A stretch of DNA of 64,000 nt from Selenomonas dianae. Lineage in GTDB: Bacteria > Bacillota > Negativicutes > Selenomonadales > Selenomonadaceae. The position numbers and the translations under genes are program-made. The stretch is from the NCBI RefSeq assembly GCF_030644225.1, contig NZ_CP128650.1, positions 62,001 through 126,000 on the forward strand. The letters run 5' to 3'. This document shows positions 34,123 to 42,591 of this stretch, one piece after another (the stretch's first letter is position 1; the number at the start of each line of letters is the position of its first letter). The notes below the pieces were generated by a model. It made no database searches. It saw nothing but the letters and a program-made list of their open reading frames with translations, and was not told where the DNA came from.

Positions 34123-34284
34123 GGAAGCACTGATAAATTCAGCCACGCCATCTTAGCGCATCTTTTTTGCCCGCTTTTTGTCGGCAAATCCTCCACATAG
34201 CTTTGGCTATGCGTCCGGTTTGCCTTCTCAATCGGACGAAAAAACCTACGCCAATCTGACGAACTTCATTTTATCAGCGATTCC
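34123..34284 (+). mobile_element. MITE-like element, copy 3
   Basis: 162 bp. Ends GGAAGCACTGATAAA and TTTATCAGCGATTCC; flanked by direct TTTA on both sides (target duplication). The right flank runs straight into the ribosome binding site of the next receptor gene (TTTAGGAGG). Confidence 0.82.
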
Positions 34285-34298
34285 TTTAGGAGGACCTT

Positions 34299-36251
34299 AT
34301 GGGAAAGAAACGATGGATGGCAGGAATGACATGCGTACTCTGTGCGTTTCCGCTTGCGGCGCAGGCGGCAGAGGGGGAGACGCAGAGCTATGAGACGACT
34401 GCGGTCAACGTGACAGCACAGGGCTATGAGAAGCCGACACTCGACACGCCTGCCGATACGGTGGTCTATACGGCAGAAGAGTTGAAAAAGACGGGCGCGC
34501 GCGATGTGATCTCCGCACTGAAATTCAAGAATGGCGTGCACTTTACCAATATGGGCCCCGACGGACAGACGTGGATCACGGGCAACGCGGGCGTAAACCT
34601 GCGTGGTGTTGAGAACGGGACACTTGTCCTAATCGACGGTGTGCCCGCTTCGTTCAATAACGTGAGCCATCTCGACATGATGAGCCTCGACGCTGTGGAG
34701 CGTGTGGAGATCGTGAAGGGGGGCGGCTCCGTACTCTACGGCTCGGAGGCGTTTGGCGGTGTTGTGAATGTCATCACGAAGGAGACCTATAAGAACTCGG
34801 TGCGTGTGGCGGCGGGGGATCGCGGGCAGCGCGACTATGCGGCGACCATCGACCTCGGCAAGGTTGGCATCGCCGTCAGCCGTTCGTACTACGGTGCGAC
34901 GGGGAATCTGACGGATACGATGGGGAAGCTGAAGATCAACGGGACACAGACCCCCTATATGGTCGGATTTGGCAAGAGCCGCAAGGATCACGTCAACCTC
35001 ACGTACAAGATCAATGACGAGATGCGCCTCTCCTATATGTACAGCGGCAAGAATCACTCCATTCATTACAACGACGCTGCAGGGAATCTCCTCAAGTATT
35101 TCAAGTACGACGACGATGAGCATTTTGCGAATTTCGGCTATCAGGATAAAAAGGGGTGGTCAGGCAGTGCGTACTACAATTTCCGCTCGATCTCGAACCC
35201 CGATTGGTTTATCGTGAATCCGAGCACCGTAGAGTGGGAGAAGAGCCATCACCGCCAGTACGGCGCGGAGGTGAAGAAGGTCTGGAAGGACGATGTGAGT
35301 ACGACGCTCGTCGGTATTTCGGCGAAGCGGCAGACCTACGTCAATCAGAATCAGAAGTATCGAAAGTATTCAGAGAGCGACAGTACGCTAAAACCCTATG
35401 CAAAGTTCGGCGGCTACGGCATGAATGAATACTCGCTCGTTGCCTCGTATGATCGTGACCTCAGCCCCGTGACGGCGGCGATTGTCAGCATGCGTCAGGA
35501 TTGGGTGAAGTCCTCGGCGGGCGACTATGACGCCTTTCTTCCGCAGCTGCAGGTGACCACGCGCCTCAGTCGTGACAGCGCCGTCTATGCGAGTGTGGGC
35601 AAATTTTTCCGTATGCCGAATTTCCGCAACCTGTACTATGCGAGCGTTGTCATGGTTCCCAATCCGAATCTGAAACCGGAGTCCGGGTGGAACTATGAGG
35701 TGGGGTACAAGTATGACGGCAAAGGCCGCCGCTTTACAGCGACTGTGTTCCATACAGATGTGTGCGATCAGATTGTCAGTGTGAAGGGCAGCGACGGCAG
35801 GAGTTACCAGACGAACGCAGCATCCTATCAGAATACAGGACTGGAGGTGTCCTATGCACAGGATGCCGATGCACACGTCACGTTCAACACCGGTTTTACC
35901 GTCGGCAATCCCGAGCGCAAGTACAAGGATGGGCAGCCCTTCGTGCGCGCGCTCGGCCGCTATCAGCTGACTGCCGGCGTAAACTACGAGAACCGCGACC
36001 TCTCGGCGGCGCTCAGTCTCAGCTACTGGGGCGACCGCGGCTACAACAGTACGAGTAATGAGCGCGTACGCTTTATGCCAATTTCGGGCAATCTGCTTGC
36101 CTCGAATCTTCATGTCGCCTATCGCTTCACCCCTGACCTCACCGGGACATTCGATGTGGACAATCTCTTCAATCGCCGTGACTATACGAACAGCGGCAAC
36201 TATTACACCGTCGGACGCTCCTTCCTCGTTGGCGTGAACTATATGTTCTGA
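34299..36251 (+). CDS. TonB-dependent receptor 4, BtuB/CirA-like
   Basis: 650 aa. Signal peptide 1-23 (AAQA). TonB-box region ETTAVNVTAQG. The plug with VNLRGVENGTLVLIDGVPASFNN and VERVEIVKGGGSVLYGSEAFGGVVNVITK is the classic BtuB/CirA plug. The barrel ends in VGRSFLVGVNYMF with a C-terminal Phe. SD AGGAGG directly follows a MITE copy. Position after the BtuF-type genes suggests corrinoid or siderophore uptake. Confidence 0.88.
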   Translation: MGKKRWMAGMTCVLCAFPLAAQAAEGETQSYETTAVNVTAQGYEKPTLDTPADTVVYTAEELKKTGARDVISALKFKNGVHFTNMGPDGQTWITGNAGVNLRGVENGTLVLIDGVPASFNNVSHLDMMSLDAVERVEIVKGGGSVLYGSEAFGGVVNVITKETYKNSVRVAAGDRGQRDYAATIDLGKVGIAVSRSYYGATGNLTDTMGKLKINGTQTPYMVGFGKSRKDHVNLTYKINDEMRLSYMYSGKNHSIHYNDAAGNLLKYFKYDDDEHFANFGYQDKKGWSGSAYYNFRSISNPDWFIVNPSTVEWEKSHHRQYGAEVKKVWKDDVSTTLVGISAKRQTYVNQNQKYRKYSESDSTLKPYAKFGGYGMNEYSLVASYDRDLSPVTAAIVSMRQDWVKSSAGDYDAFLPQLQVTTRLSRDSAVYASVGKFFRMPNFRNLYYASVVMVPNPNLKPESGWNYEVGYKYDGKGRRFTATVFHTDVCDQIVSVKGSDGRSYQTNAASYQNTGLEVSYAQDADAHVTFNTGFTVGNPERKYKDGQPFVRALGRYQLTAGVNYENRDLSAALSLSYWGDRGYNSTSNERVRFMPISGNLLASNLHVAYRFTPDLTGTFDVDNLFNRRDYTNSGNYYTVGRSFLVGVNYMF

Positions 36252-36270
36252 TTCGTTCCTTTGGACGTGA

Positions 36271-36305
36271 AAATACCCCGATGGCTGCGTGCTGTCGGGG
36301 TATTT
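36271..36305 (+). terminator. Terminator after receptor 4
   Basis: 11-bp stem AAATACCCCGA/TCGGGGTATTT with a 13-base loop, then GTGTATG. Confidence 0.8.
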
Positions 36306-36430
36306 GTGTATGTCAAAGAAAATCCTGCAACGTCTTTCCTCATCGGCGAAATTCGTGTAAAATTGAAAAAAGAAGAATGGAGCGGACATATTTCCTATAT
36401 GCCGTTCTGACGGGTAAGGAGGATACCGCG

Positions 36431-37285
36431 ATGAAACATACGGTAACACTGTCAAACGGGGGGACTGTTCCCGCGCTCGGACAGGGGACTTGGTATCTTG
36501 GCGATGCGGAGGGCACACGGGCACGCGAGATTGACGCGCTGCGTGCGGGGATCGAGGCGGGGATGATTCTCATTGATACGGCGGAGAACTACGGCGACGG
36601 CCGCTCGGAGATGCTTGTCGGCGAGGCGATCCGTCCGTATGACCGCGCGAAGCTCTTTCTCGTGTCGAAGGTCATGCCGTCGAACGCGTACGGCACGCGG
36701 CTCATGCAGTCGCTCGACCACAGTCTCTCCCACCTCGGGACGGACTATCTCGATCTCTACCTCTATCACTGGCGCGGCGAGCGGCCGCTTGCGGAGATGG
36801 TCGCGGCGATGGAGGAGGCGCGTGCAGCGGGCAAGATCCGCGCGTGGGGCGTGTCGAACCTCGATACGGCGGATATGGAGGAGCTGTGGCGGATTGATGG
36901 CGGCACGAACTGTGCGGTGAATCAGGTGCTCTACCACATGGGTTCGCGCGGCATCGACTACAGCCTCCTCCCGTGGATGCGGGAGCACCACGTCGCCCTC
37001 ATGGCGTACTGCCCGCTCGCACAGGTGGGGCGGCTCGGCTGTGACCTCCTCTGGAGCAGTGTGCTCGCTGAAATTGCGGCGAAGTACGGCGCGACACCGG
37101 CGCAGATCGCACTCGCGTGGGCAATACGTGACGGGAATACGATTGCCATTCCGCGTACGGGGCGGCGGGAACACGCCGTCAGTAACGCGGGCGCGGATGC
37201 GTTTGATCTGACGGAGGAGGACTGCGCCGCGATTGACCGCGCATTCCCGCCGCCGACGCAGAAAGAGCCGCTGCATATTGAATAG
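36431..37285 (+). CDS. Aldo/keto reductase
   Basis: 284 aa TIM-barrel NADPH oxidoreductase. The catalytic tetrad is visible: Asp and Tyr in DTAENYG, Lys in LVSKVMP, His in YLYHWRG. IPRTGRREHAVSNAGA near the C-terminus is the NADP phosphate-binding loop. The start at 36431 follows AAGGAGG at 8 bases; longer frames upstream include the terminator and are wrong. Substrate unknown. Monocistronic. Confidence 0.88.
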   Translation: MKHTVTLSNGGTVPALGQGTWYLGDAEGTRAREIDALRAGIEAGMILIDTAENYGDGRSEMLVGEAIRPYDRAKLFLVSKVMPSNAYGTRLMQSLDHSLSHLGTDYLDLYLYHWRGERPLAEMVAAMEEARAAGKIRAWGVSNLDTADMEELWRIDGGTNCAVNQVLYHMGSRGIDYSLLPWMREHHVALMAYCPLAQVGRLGCDLLWSSVLAEIAAKYGATPAQIALAWAIRDGNTIAIPRTGRREHAVSNAGADAFDLTEEDCAAIDRAFPPPTQKEPLHIE

Positions 37286-37335
37286 GATGACGACGGTATC
37301 TTTCTATGGAGGGAAAACGTCTGCAAAGTGCCAAA

Positions 37336-37460
37336 GCAAACCCTAGTGGAGCAAGCGAGTAAAACGCGCGGTATGCCCCGGCGGATTTCTTTCGTTCAAG
37401 CGTAGCGCGTTTAAGAAGTCCGCCGGTATTTGAGCATACAAGCGCGTGATCGCTTGCGCA
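37336..37460 (+). repeat. Dispersed nested-palindrome repeat, copy R2b
   Basis: About 125 bp, same family as 962-1083 in opposite orientation. Inner stem GCGGATTTCTT (37381) with AAGAAGTCCGC (37413), outer arms CAAGCG and CGCTTGCG. It fills the space before the dehydrogenase gene; no protein is encoded. Confidence 0.75.
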
Positions 37461-37526
37461 ACGAGGCGTTTGCGTGGCACGTGCAGACGTATGCAAGTTT
37501 GTTGTTCGCAGGTAGGAGGAAATACG

Positions 37527-38489
37527 ATGAAAATAGTGGTACTCGATGGCTTTACGGAGAATCCGGGGGACATCAGCTGGGCACCCCTTGAGGCGCTTGG
37601 AGAGCTGACGGTCTATGACCGCACCGCACTCACGGAGTCGCCGCTGATCGCCGAGCGCATCGGCGACGCGGAGATTGCCGTCACGAACAAGACGCCGCTC
37701 ACACGTGCCGTCATCGACGCGTGCCCGAACCTCCGAGCCATTGCCGTACTCGCGACAGGGTATAACGTTGTGGACACGGCGTATGCACGTGAGAAGGACA
37801 TCCCTGTCATGAACGTGCCTGTCTACGGAACGGACAACGTCGCGCAGTATGCAATCGCCCTGCTCCTTGAGGCGTGCTCGCAGGTGGGGCATCATGACCG
37901 CTCCGTACACGCGGGTGAATGGACGCGGAGCATTGACTTTTGCTACTGGCAAAAACCTCTCATCGAGGTGAGCGGCAAGACGGCGGGTATCATCGGATTT
38001 GGGCGCATCGGTCAGGCGGTCGCACGTATCCTCTCCGCGATGAACGTTCATGTCCTCGCCTACAGCCGCTCCGAACGCGCGGAGGGGCGGGCGCTCGCGG
38101 ACTATGTGCCGCTTGACACATTGTTTCAGAAATCGGATGTTATCTTCCTGCACTGCCCGCTCACACCCGAGACCGATGGCATCATCAACGCCGCGAACAT
38201 CGCAAAGATGAAGGACGGTGTCATCATCGTCAACAATGGGCGCGGACAGCTCATCGTGGAGGAGGATCTCGCGGCGGCACTCACGAGCGGCAAGGTCGCC
38301 TATGCGGCGGTTGACGTTGCCTCGTCCGAGCCGATTGCGGCAGACAATCCGCTCCTCCATGCACCGAACTGCATCATCACGCCGCATATCTCGTGGGCGA
38401 CCAAGGAGGCGCGTGAGCGCATCATGCAGATGACGGCGGACAACGTGCGTGCGTTTATGGAAGGCAAGCCGACGAATGTTGTGAACTGA
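37527..38489 (+). CDS. D-2-hydroxyacid dehydrogenase (glycerate/hydroxypyruvate type)
   Basis: 320 aa. Nucleotide-binding GIIGFGRIGQ (about 150-159). The catalytic triad is Arg in NNGRGQ, Glu in ASSEPI and His in TPHISWAT. HISWAT and the overall length resemble glycerate dehydrogenase/hydroxypyruvate reductase, and a glycerate kinase gene lies 1.75 kb downstream. Start at 37527 has AGGAGG at 6-7 bases. The 240 bp upstream hold an R2 repeat. Confidence 0.85.
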   Translation: MKIVVLDGFTENPGDISWAPLEALGELTVYDRTALTESPLIAERIGDAEIAVTNKTPLTRAVIDACPNLRAIAVLATGYNVVDTAYAREKDIPVMNVPVYGTDNVAQYAIALLLEACSQVGHHDRSVHAGEWTRSIDFCYWQKPLIEVSGKTAGIIGFGRIGQAVARILSAMNVHVLAYSRSERAEGRALADYVPLDTLFQKSDVIFLHCPLTPETDGIINAANIAKMKDGVIIVNNGRGQLIVEEDLAAALTSGKVAYAAVDVASSEPIAADNPLLHAPNCIITPHISWATKEARERIMQMTADNVRAFMEGKPTNVVN

Positions 38490-38510
38490 GGGGACATTCG
38501 GTATAAAAAA

Positions 38511-38537
38511 GCCCGTGGATGCAACGCGTCCACGGGC
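38511..38537. terminator. Terminator after the hydroxyacid dehydrogenase
   Basis: Stem GCCCGTGGA/TCCACGGGC with a 9-base loop. AAAAAA precedes it and GAAAATTTG follows, so it may work in both directions. Confidence 0.75.
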
Positions 38538-38612
38538 GAAAATTTGTTTGTGTTTATTGGCTGCTTATCGTATCCTGTACCTGAAACGTCTTTGGGTAGG
38601 AGCAAGCTCGTG

Positions 38613-38652
38613 GCGATGCCATTCCCCCCCGAAAAGGGGGGGGAATGGTCGC
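38613..38652. repeat. Long C/G-tract hairpin
   Basis: Arms CCATT plus seven C, loop GAAAA, eight G plus AATGG, with GCGA/TCGC able to extend it. It has no T-tract. It marks the upstream boundary of the AT-rich toxin-antitoxin-chaperone cassette. Confidence 0.6.
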
Positions 38653-38747
38653 ACTTTGGCTACTACAAGAAAGCATTTTATAATCAAAATATAATAATAG
38701 TCGTGTAAAGTAATCGTAAAAGTGTATCGGTATTGGTGAATTACTTT

Positions 38748-39287
38748 ATGGATAAGTTCTTAGCGTGTTACCATGGCACTTCAAAAGAAAGTGCTGAGAA
38801 AATATTATCGACACGTACCTATAAAGCATCAGGATCGGATGAATGGTTGGGGCGGGGCGTATATTTCTTTGAAAACGATCCAATCCAAGCACATAAATTT
38901 GTAAAGGCATATAAAAAACTATCGGACGAAACCATTCAAGTTTTATTTACAAAGATATGTGTTATGGAAAATATGCATACGGTAGATTTAACGATCGATG
39001 AAGATCGAAATTTCCTTGAAGAATATGAGAGAAGGATACGAGAGAAAATTACAAGTACCCTCTCCCCCAACAACATATACTGGACACACAAAGAAGGATA
39101 TGCTTTGGATTTCTTATTTGAAAATCGTCCATATGCACTCGTCCGCGCAGCCTATGATATTCCGAAAAGAAACCGTACAGAAGGATTTGGCTATGCGCAA
39201 GTACATATCCAAGTTTGTGTAAAACAACCATCTTGTATTATGAAAGATACCATAAGGTGTCATGTGGCTCCACAGAGAGGTGATTGA
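38748..39287 (+). CDS. ADP-ribosyltransferase-fold toxin of a toxin-antitoxin-chaperone cassette
   Basis: 179 aa. The N-terminal FLACYHGTSKESAEKIL and, about 25 residues on, DEWLGRGVYFFEN give the His (H9) and Tyr (Y39) of a PARP/ART NAD-binding site, as in DUF3990-like proteins. The third catalytic residue could not be assigned (a Q in AQVHIQ near the C-terminus is one candidate). The ATG at 38748 is preceded by GGTGA at 8 bases. Two bases after its ATG-proximal partner's SD, the next gene starts 1 bp past its stop. The gene is clearly AT-richer than its neighbours. By resemblance to CmdT it may modify nucleic acid; the target is inference. Confidence 0.75.
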   Translation: MDKFLACYHGTSKESAEKILSTRTYKASGSDEWLGRGVYFFENDPIQAHKFVKAYKKLSDETIQVLFTKICVMENMHTVDLTIDEDRNFLEEYERRIREKITSTLSPNNIYWTHKEGYALDFLFENRPYALVRAAYDIPKRNRTEGFGYAQVHIQVCVKQPSCIMKDTIRCHVAPQRGD

Positions 39288-39288
39288 T

Positions 39289-39564
39289 ATGTTATCGCAG
39301 AAATTCAAAGAGGATGCTCTGCATGCTTTGGAAGAGATGTCTGCGGAGGAACTCATTAGAGTTTTAAAAAAAATAGGTTCTGTCCAAGAAAATACGGTCT
39401 CTATCAGTATCGCTCTACCGAAACCGCCGCGTTTTCATTTTTCTACAGCAGAAGAGATCACGCCGGTTATCGAGCAACAAATTATCATGAAAAAACAACC
39501 ACGTTATCAATTTGATCTTCCAAAGATGGGTGATGTACTTCCGCAATGGGGGGACGCGGCATGA
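39289..39564 (+). CDS. Middle protein of the cassette, candidate antitoxin
   Basis: 91 aa, not recognised as a known family. The N-terminal half is helical and acidic (MLSQKFKEDALHALEEMSAEELIRVLKKIG). The C-terminal half is basic and aromatic (KKQPRYQFDLPKMGDVLPQWGDAA), the sort of exposed hydrophobic tail that SecB-like chaperones guard in toxin-antitoxin-chaperone systems. SD GAGGTGA; overlaps the chaperone start by 4 bp. The antitoxin role is inferred from order and size. Confidence 0.65.
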   Translation: MLSQKFKEDALHALEEMSAEELIRVLKKIGSVQENTVSISIALPKPPRFHFSTAEEITPVIEQQIIMKKQPRYQFDLPKMGDVLPQWGDAA

Positions 39565-40004
39565 GTGAAAAATCGCTTACATCGTGCCATGCGGCAATAC
39601 AGTTTCAGGGATATATGTTCGAGAAGTTGTCCTTTTCCTATCATGGAAATAATGGCAATGAAGATGAGGGTGAAGCGGTAGGATCTGTTTCAACAAAATT
39701 TCGAATAGCAATTGCGTTGAATAAAGAAGACGATTCAACTTTGAAAGGGGATATCAGACTATCTTGCGAAGTGAATGCGGAAAATAATGAACAATTTCCG
39801 ATGGTATCAGCGACGATGCATGGAGAATTTCATATTTCCCCGAATACGCCCGAAGACCAAGCAAAAAAACTATTGGAAGTAAATGGTGTAGCAGTGATGT
39901 TTCCCTTCTTACGTGCCGCCATATCCAATATCACAATGACGGCCGGCGTTGGACCTATGGTTCTTCCACTCGTTGATGTTAGAAAGCTGGCACATGCCGA
40001 ATGA
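39561..40004 (+). CDS. SecB-like chaperone
   Basis: 147 aa. The C-terminal segment MFPFLRAAISNITMTAGVGPMVLPLVDV matches the SecB pattern (FPY-R..I...T..G.-P...L.P.-), and the N-terminal half is beta-rich as in SecB (YMFEKLSFSYHG...STKFRIAIALNK). It is not a housekeeping secB: no secretion gene is adjacent, and it is coupled to the small middle gene by an ATGA overlap. Toxin-antitoxin-chaperone systems use such solitary SecB homologues to fold the antitoxin. Confidence 0.78.
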   Translation: MSEKSLTSCHAAIQFQGYMFEKLSFSYHGNNGNEDEGEAVGSVSTKFRIAIALNKEDDSTLKGDIRLSCEVNAENNEQFPMVSATMHGEFHISPNTPEDQAKKLLEVNGVAVMFPFLRAAISNITMTAGVGPMVLPLVDVRKLAHAE

Positions 40005-40040
40005 AAAGACGAACCACAATCCGGATGTGGTTCGTCTTTT
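40004..40040 (+). terminator. Terminator of the toxin-antitoxin-chaperone cassette
   Basis: 15-bp perfect stem AAAAGACGAACCACA/TGTGGTTCGTCTTTT with a 7-base loop, overlapping the chaperone stop. Confidence 0.9.
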
Positions 40041-40239
40041 TATATACGCGCGATAAACAAAAAGAAATAACCGCCCAGCTTTTGACGGAGTGAGCGGTTG
40101 TTGAAAAACAAAACGTAATTTCGGAAAGATGCCGTCATAGGACGTTTCTTTCTGTGTCTATTATAACAGGCGCGCGCTTTCTTGACAAGTGTGCATATGC
40201 TATGATAGGAAAAACGATTCCGGGAAAGGAGAGATCATC

Positions 40240-41490
40240 ATGAATCTGCGTGCGGATGCGGACGGTATGATAAAGGAAAGTTTCGCTGCGATTCTGCCCG
40301 ATGCGGCGGTGCGGCGTGCACTCGCGGGGCACACGTTTGGCGGCGGGCGCATCGTCCTCGTCGCGGTGGGCAAGGCGGCGTGGCAGATGGCGCGTGCGGC
40401 GGCGGACACGCTCGGGGAGCGCATCGACTGCGGCATTGTGATTACAAAATACGATCATGTCATGGAGGCGATTCCGCGCGTCACCTGCATGGAGGCAGGG
40501 CATCCCGTACCCGATGAGAATTCGTTTGCGGCGACGGAGGAGGCTCTGCGGCTGACGGAGCATCTCACGGCGGAGGATACGGTGCTCTTTCTGCTGTCGG
40601 GCGGCGGCAGCGCACTCTTTGAAAAACCGCTGATTCCCGCCGCAGAGCTCATGGATCTCACGGAGCAGCTGCTTGCCTCGGGCGCGGACATCGTGGAGAT
40701 GAACACGATCCGCAAGCGCATGAGTGCGGTCAAGGGCGGCAGGTTCGCGGCGCACTGCGCCCCCGCACACGTCTTTTCCATCGTGCTCAGCGACATCCTC
40801 GGCGATCCCCTGAACATGATCGCCTCAGGCCCTGCGCACCCCGATGCATCGACGGCGGCAGATGCGCACGCCATTGCACGAAAATACGGGCTGCGGCTCT
40901 CTCCTGCGGCACGCGCACTTCTCGACACGCCCCTGCCGTTCTCCCTGCCGAATGTGGAGGCGCACATCACGGGCAGCGTGCGCGAACTGTGCGCGGCGGC
41001 TGCGGCGGCGGCAGAGCGGCGCGGCTATGCGCCCGTCCTTCTCACCGATCGGCTCGATCTGGAGGCTCGTGCGGCGGGACAGTTCCTCGCGTGCATCGCG
41101 CGGACGCACGCGGCGGACTGTGTTTCGACGGCATACATTGCGGGGGGCGAGACCATCGTGCGCCTCATGGGCAAGGGGCGCGGCGGACGCAATCAGGAGC
41201 TCGCCCTCGCGGCGGCGGACGGCATCGCAGGGCTTGACAATGTTGCGGTGTTCAGTGTCGGCAGCGACGGCACGGACGGCCCGACGGATGCGGCGGGCGG
41301 TTACGTGGACGGCGGGACGGCGGCGGCACTCACCCGCGAGGGCAGGAGTGCGGCGGCGGCACTTGCGGAGAACGATGCCTATCCTGCGCTGAACGCGGTC
41401 GGCGGCCTCATCATAACAGGCCCTACAGGGACGAATGTAAACGATGTTGCGCTCGTGCTGATTCGGGGGCGATCCTCTCGTGAACAATGA
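40240..41490 (+). CDS. Glycerate 2-kinase (MOFRL family)
   Basis: 416 aa. FLLSGGGSALFEKP (about 107-120) and the C-terminal MOFRL block (KGRGGRNQELALAAADGI...FSVGSDGTDGPTDAAGGYVDG) are the two GckA/TtuD family markers. It converts D-glycerate to 2-phosphoglycerate with ATP. SD GGAAAGGAGAG lies upstream. Together with the hydroxyacid dehydrogenase (37527) it would route hydroxypyruvate to glycolysis, but the defence-like cassette stands between them. Confidence 0.9.
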   Translation: MNLRADADGMIKESFAAILPDAAVRRALAGHTFGGGRIVLVAVGKAAWQMARAAADTLGERIDCGIVITKYDHVMEAIPRVTCMEAGHPVPDENSFAATEEALRLTEHLTAEDTVLFLLSGGGSALFEKPLIPAAELMDLTEQLLASGADIVEMNTIRKRMSAVKGGRFAAHCAPAHVFSIVLSDILGDPLNMIASGPAHPDASTAADAHAIARKYGLRLSPAARALLDTPLPFSLPNVEAHITGSVRELCAAAAAAAERRGYAPVLLTDRLDLEARAAGQFLACIARTHAADCVSTAYIAGGETIVRLMGKGRGGRNQELALAAADGIAGLDNVAVFSVGSDGTDGPTDAAGGYVDGGTAAALTREGRSAAAALAENDAYPALNAVGGLIITGPTGTNVNDVALVLIRGRSSREQ

Positions 41491-41626
41491 ATAAACATGG
41501 GATGAAAGACCTGTGTCCGCCTCCGCATGACGTGGGGGCGGGCATTTCTGTGTCCTTCCACCGATTCCATGGACAGATATATTTTCTGTTTGGGACAAAA
41601 GTTGTAGAAAAAAGAGCGCGAATCCA

Positions 41627-41655
41627 TTGACCAATGCGCGCAGATACTCTATAAT
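41627..41655 (+). promoter_or_regulatory. Promoter of rsmG
   Basis: TTGACC (41627-41632), 17-base spacer, TATAAT (41650-41655); about 19 bases before the SD of rsmG. Confidence 0.78.
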
Positions 41656-41680
41656 GAGAAAAAGATAAGAGGTGATTTCA

Positions 41681-42403
41681 ATGGCTTCTTTTGCGGACAT
41701 CCTGGAGGAGTGTGCCGCTGCGGCGGGGATTGTGCTGACAGCGGAACAGATCGCGCAGTTTGCCCGCTACAATGAAATGCTCGTCGAGCGGAATGCACAC
41801 GTCAATCTCACGGCGCTCACCGCGCCCGAGGACGTTGCGGTCAAGCACATCATTGACAGTCTGACGGCGTACGACGCGTCGCTCTTTGGCGCGGCGCACA
41901 CGCTCATCGACGTTGGCACGGGGGCGGGGCTGCCCGGCATCCCGCTCGCGGTCTATGCGCCGCACCTGCGCGTGACGCTCATGGATGCGCTGCAAAAGCG
42001 GGTTCGGTTCCTCACCGACGTTACGGCGGCGATGGGGCTCACGAATACGCGCTGCATTCACGCACGCGCGGAGGAGGCGGCACGGCAGAAGGAACACCGT
42101 GGGCGCTATGATATTGCCGTGAGCCGCGCGGTGGCGCGTTTGCCCGTCCTGCTTGAGTATACCATGCCGCTGGTGCGCACGGGCGGGACGGTGCTCGCGC
42201 TCAAGGGGCGCGCATATGCTGAGGAGATGGCGGAGGGGGAACGCGCTGCGGCGATCCTTGGCGGCGGCGCAATTGCCGCGCGTCCCGTGCAGCTGCCGGG
42301 GCGGACGGATGTCCGTGCGATTCTTTCCGTACGCAAGGAGCGTCCGACACCGAAGGCATATCCGCGTCGGCCGGGGCGGGCGGAACAAAAACCGCTGCCA
42401 TAG
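41681..42403 (+). CDS. rsmG: 16S rRNA (guanine-527-N7) methyltransferase RsmG
   Basis: 240 aa. FARYNEMLVERNAHVNLTALTAPEDVAVKHIIDSL is the GidB N-terminal block, IDVGTGAGLPGIPLAV the SAM-binding motif, SRAVARLPVLLEYTMPLVRTGG and LALKGR the C-terminal family signatures. The enzyme methylates G527 of 16S rRNA using SAM. SD AGAGGTGA before the ATG at 41681. It has its own promoter. No parAB or mnmG neighbours are seen. Confidence 0.93.
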   Translation: MASFADILEECAAAAGIVLTAEQIAQFARYNEMLVERNAHVNLTALTAPEDVAVKHIIDSLTAYDASLFGAAHTLIDVGTGAGLPGIPLAVYAPHLRVTLMDALQKRVRFLTDVTAAMGLTNTRCIHARAEEAARQKEHRGRYDIAVSRAVARLPVLLEYTMPLVRTGGTVLALKGRAYAEEMAEGERAAAILGGGAIAARPVQLPGRTDVRAILSVRKERPTPKAYPRRPGRAEQKPLP

Positions 42404-42414
42404 GAAAAGAGCCG

Positions 42415-42430
42415 TTTTATCAGTGACTTC
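42415..42430 (+). repeat. Solo MITE end
   Basis: TTTTATCAGTGACTTC matches the right terminus of the MITE family with one change; the remainder is absent. The following 160 bp up to 42591 hold no gene. Confidence 0.45.
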
Positions 42431-42591
42431 TTTAGAGGATTTATATGATTTGTGTCGAAAATATGGGGTGAGTATAGGTATCGGTATATTTCCTATGCGG
42501 TTTTTCATAACGACGACAGTGGAAAGGGAAACGATCTGCGGAATACATTGCTTGATGATACAGGGAGTTTGTTCGACAAGGGGATGACGGA

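Noticed and set aside
39561-40004. Housekeeping SecB of the Sec pathway
   Set aside because: The gene is coupled to a small middle protein and an ART-like protein in an AT-rich island; a cassette chaperone fits better.
40070-40110. Weak hairpin AACCGC/GCGGTT after the defence cassette
   Set aside because: Short stem with a long loop; the perfect 15-bp terminator just upstream already explains termination.
42432-42470. Nine-codon leader-like frame before the secreted Ala-rich protein
   Set aside because: Too short, no attenuator structure around it; chance is likely.
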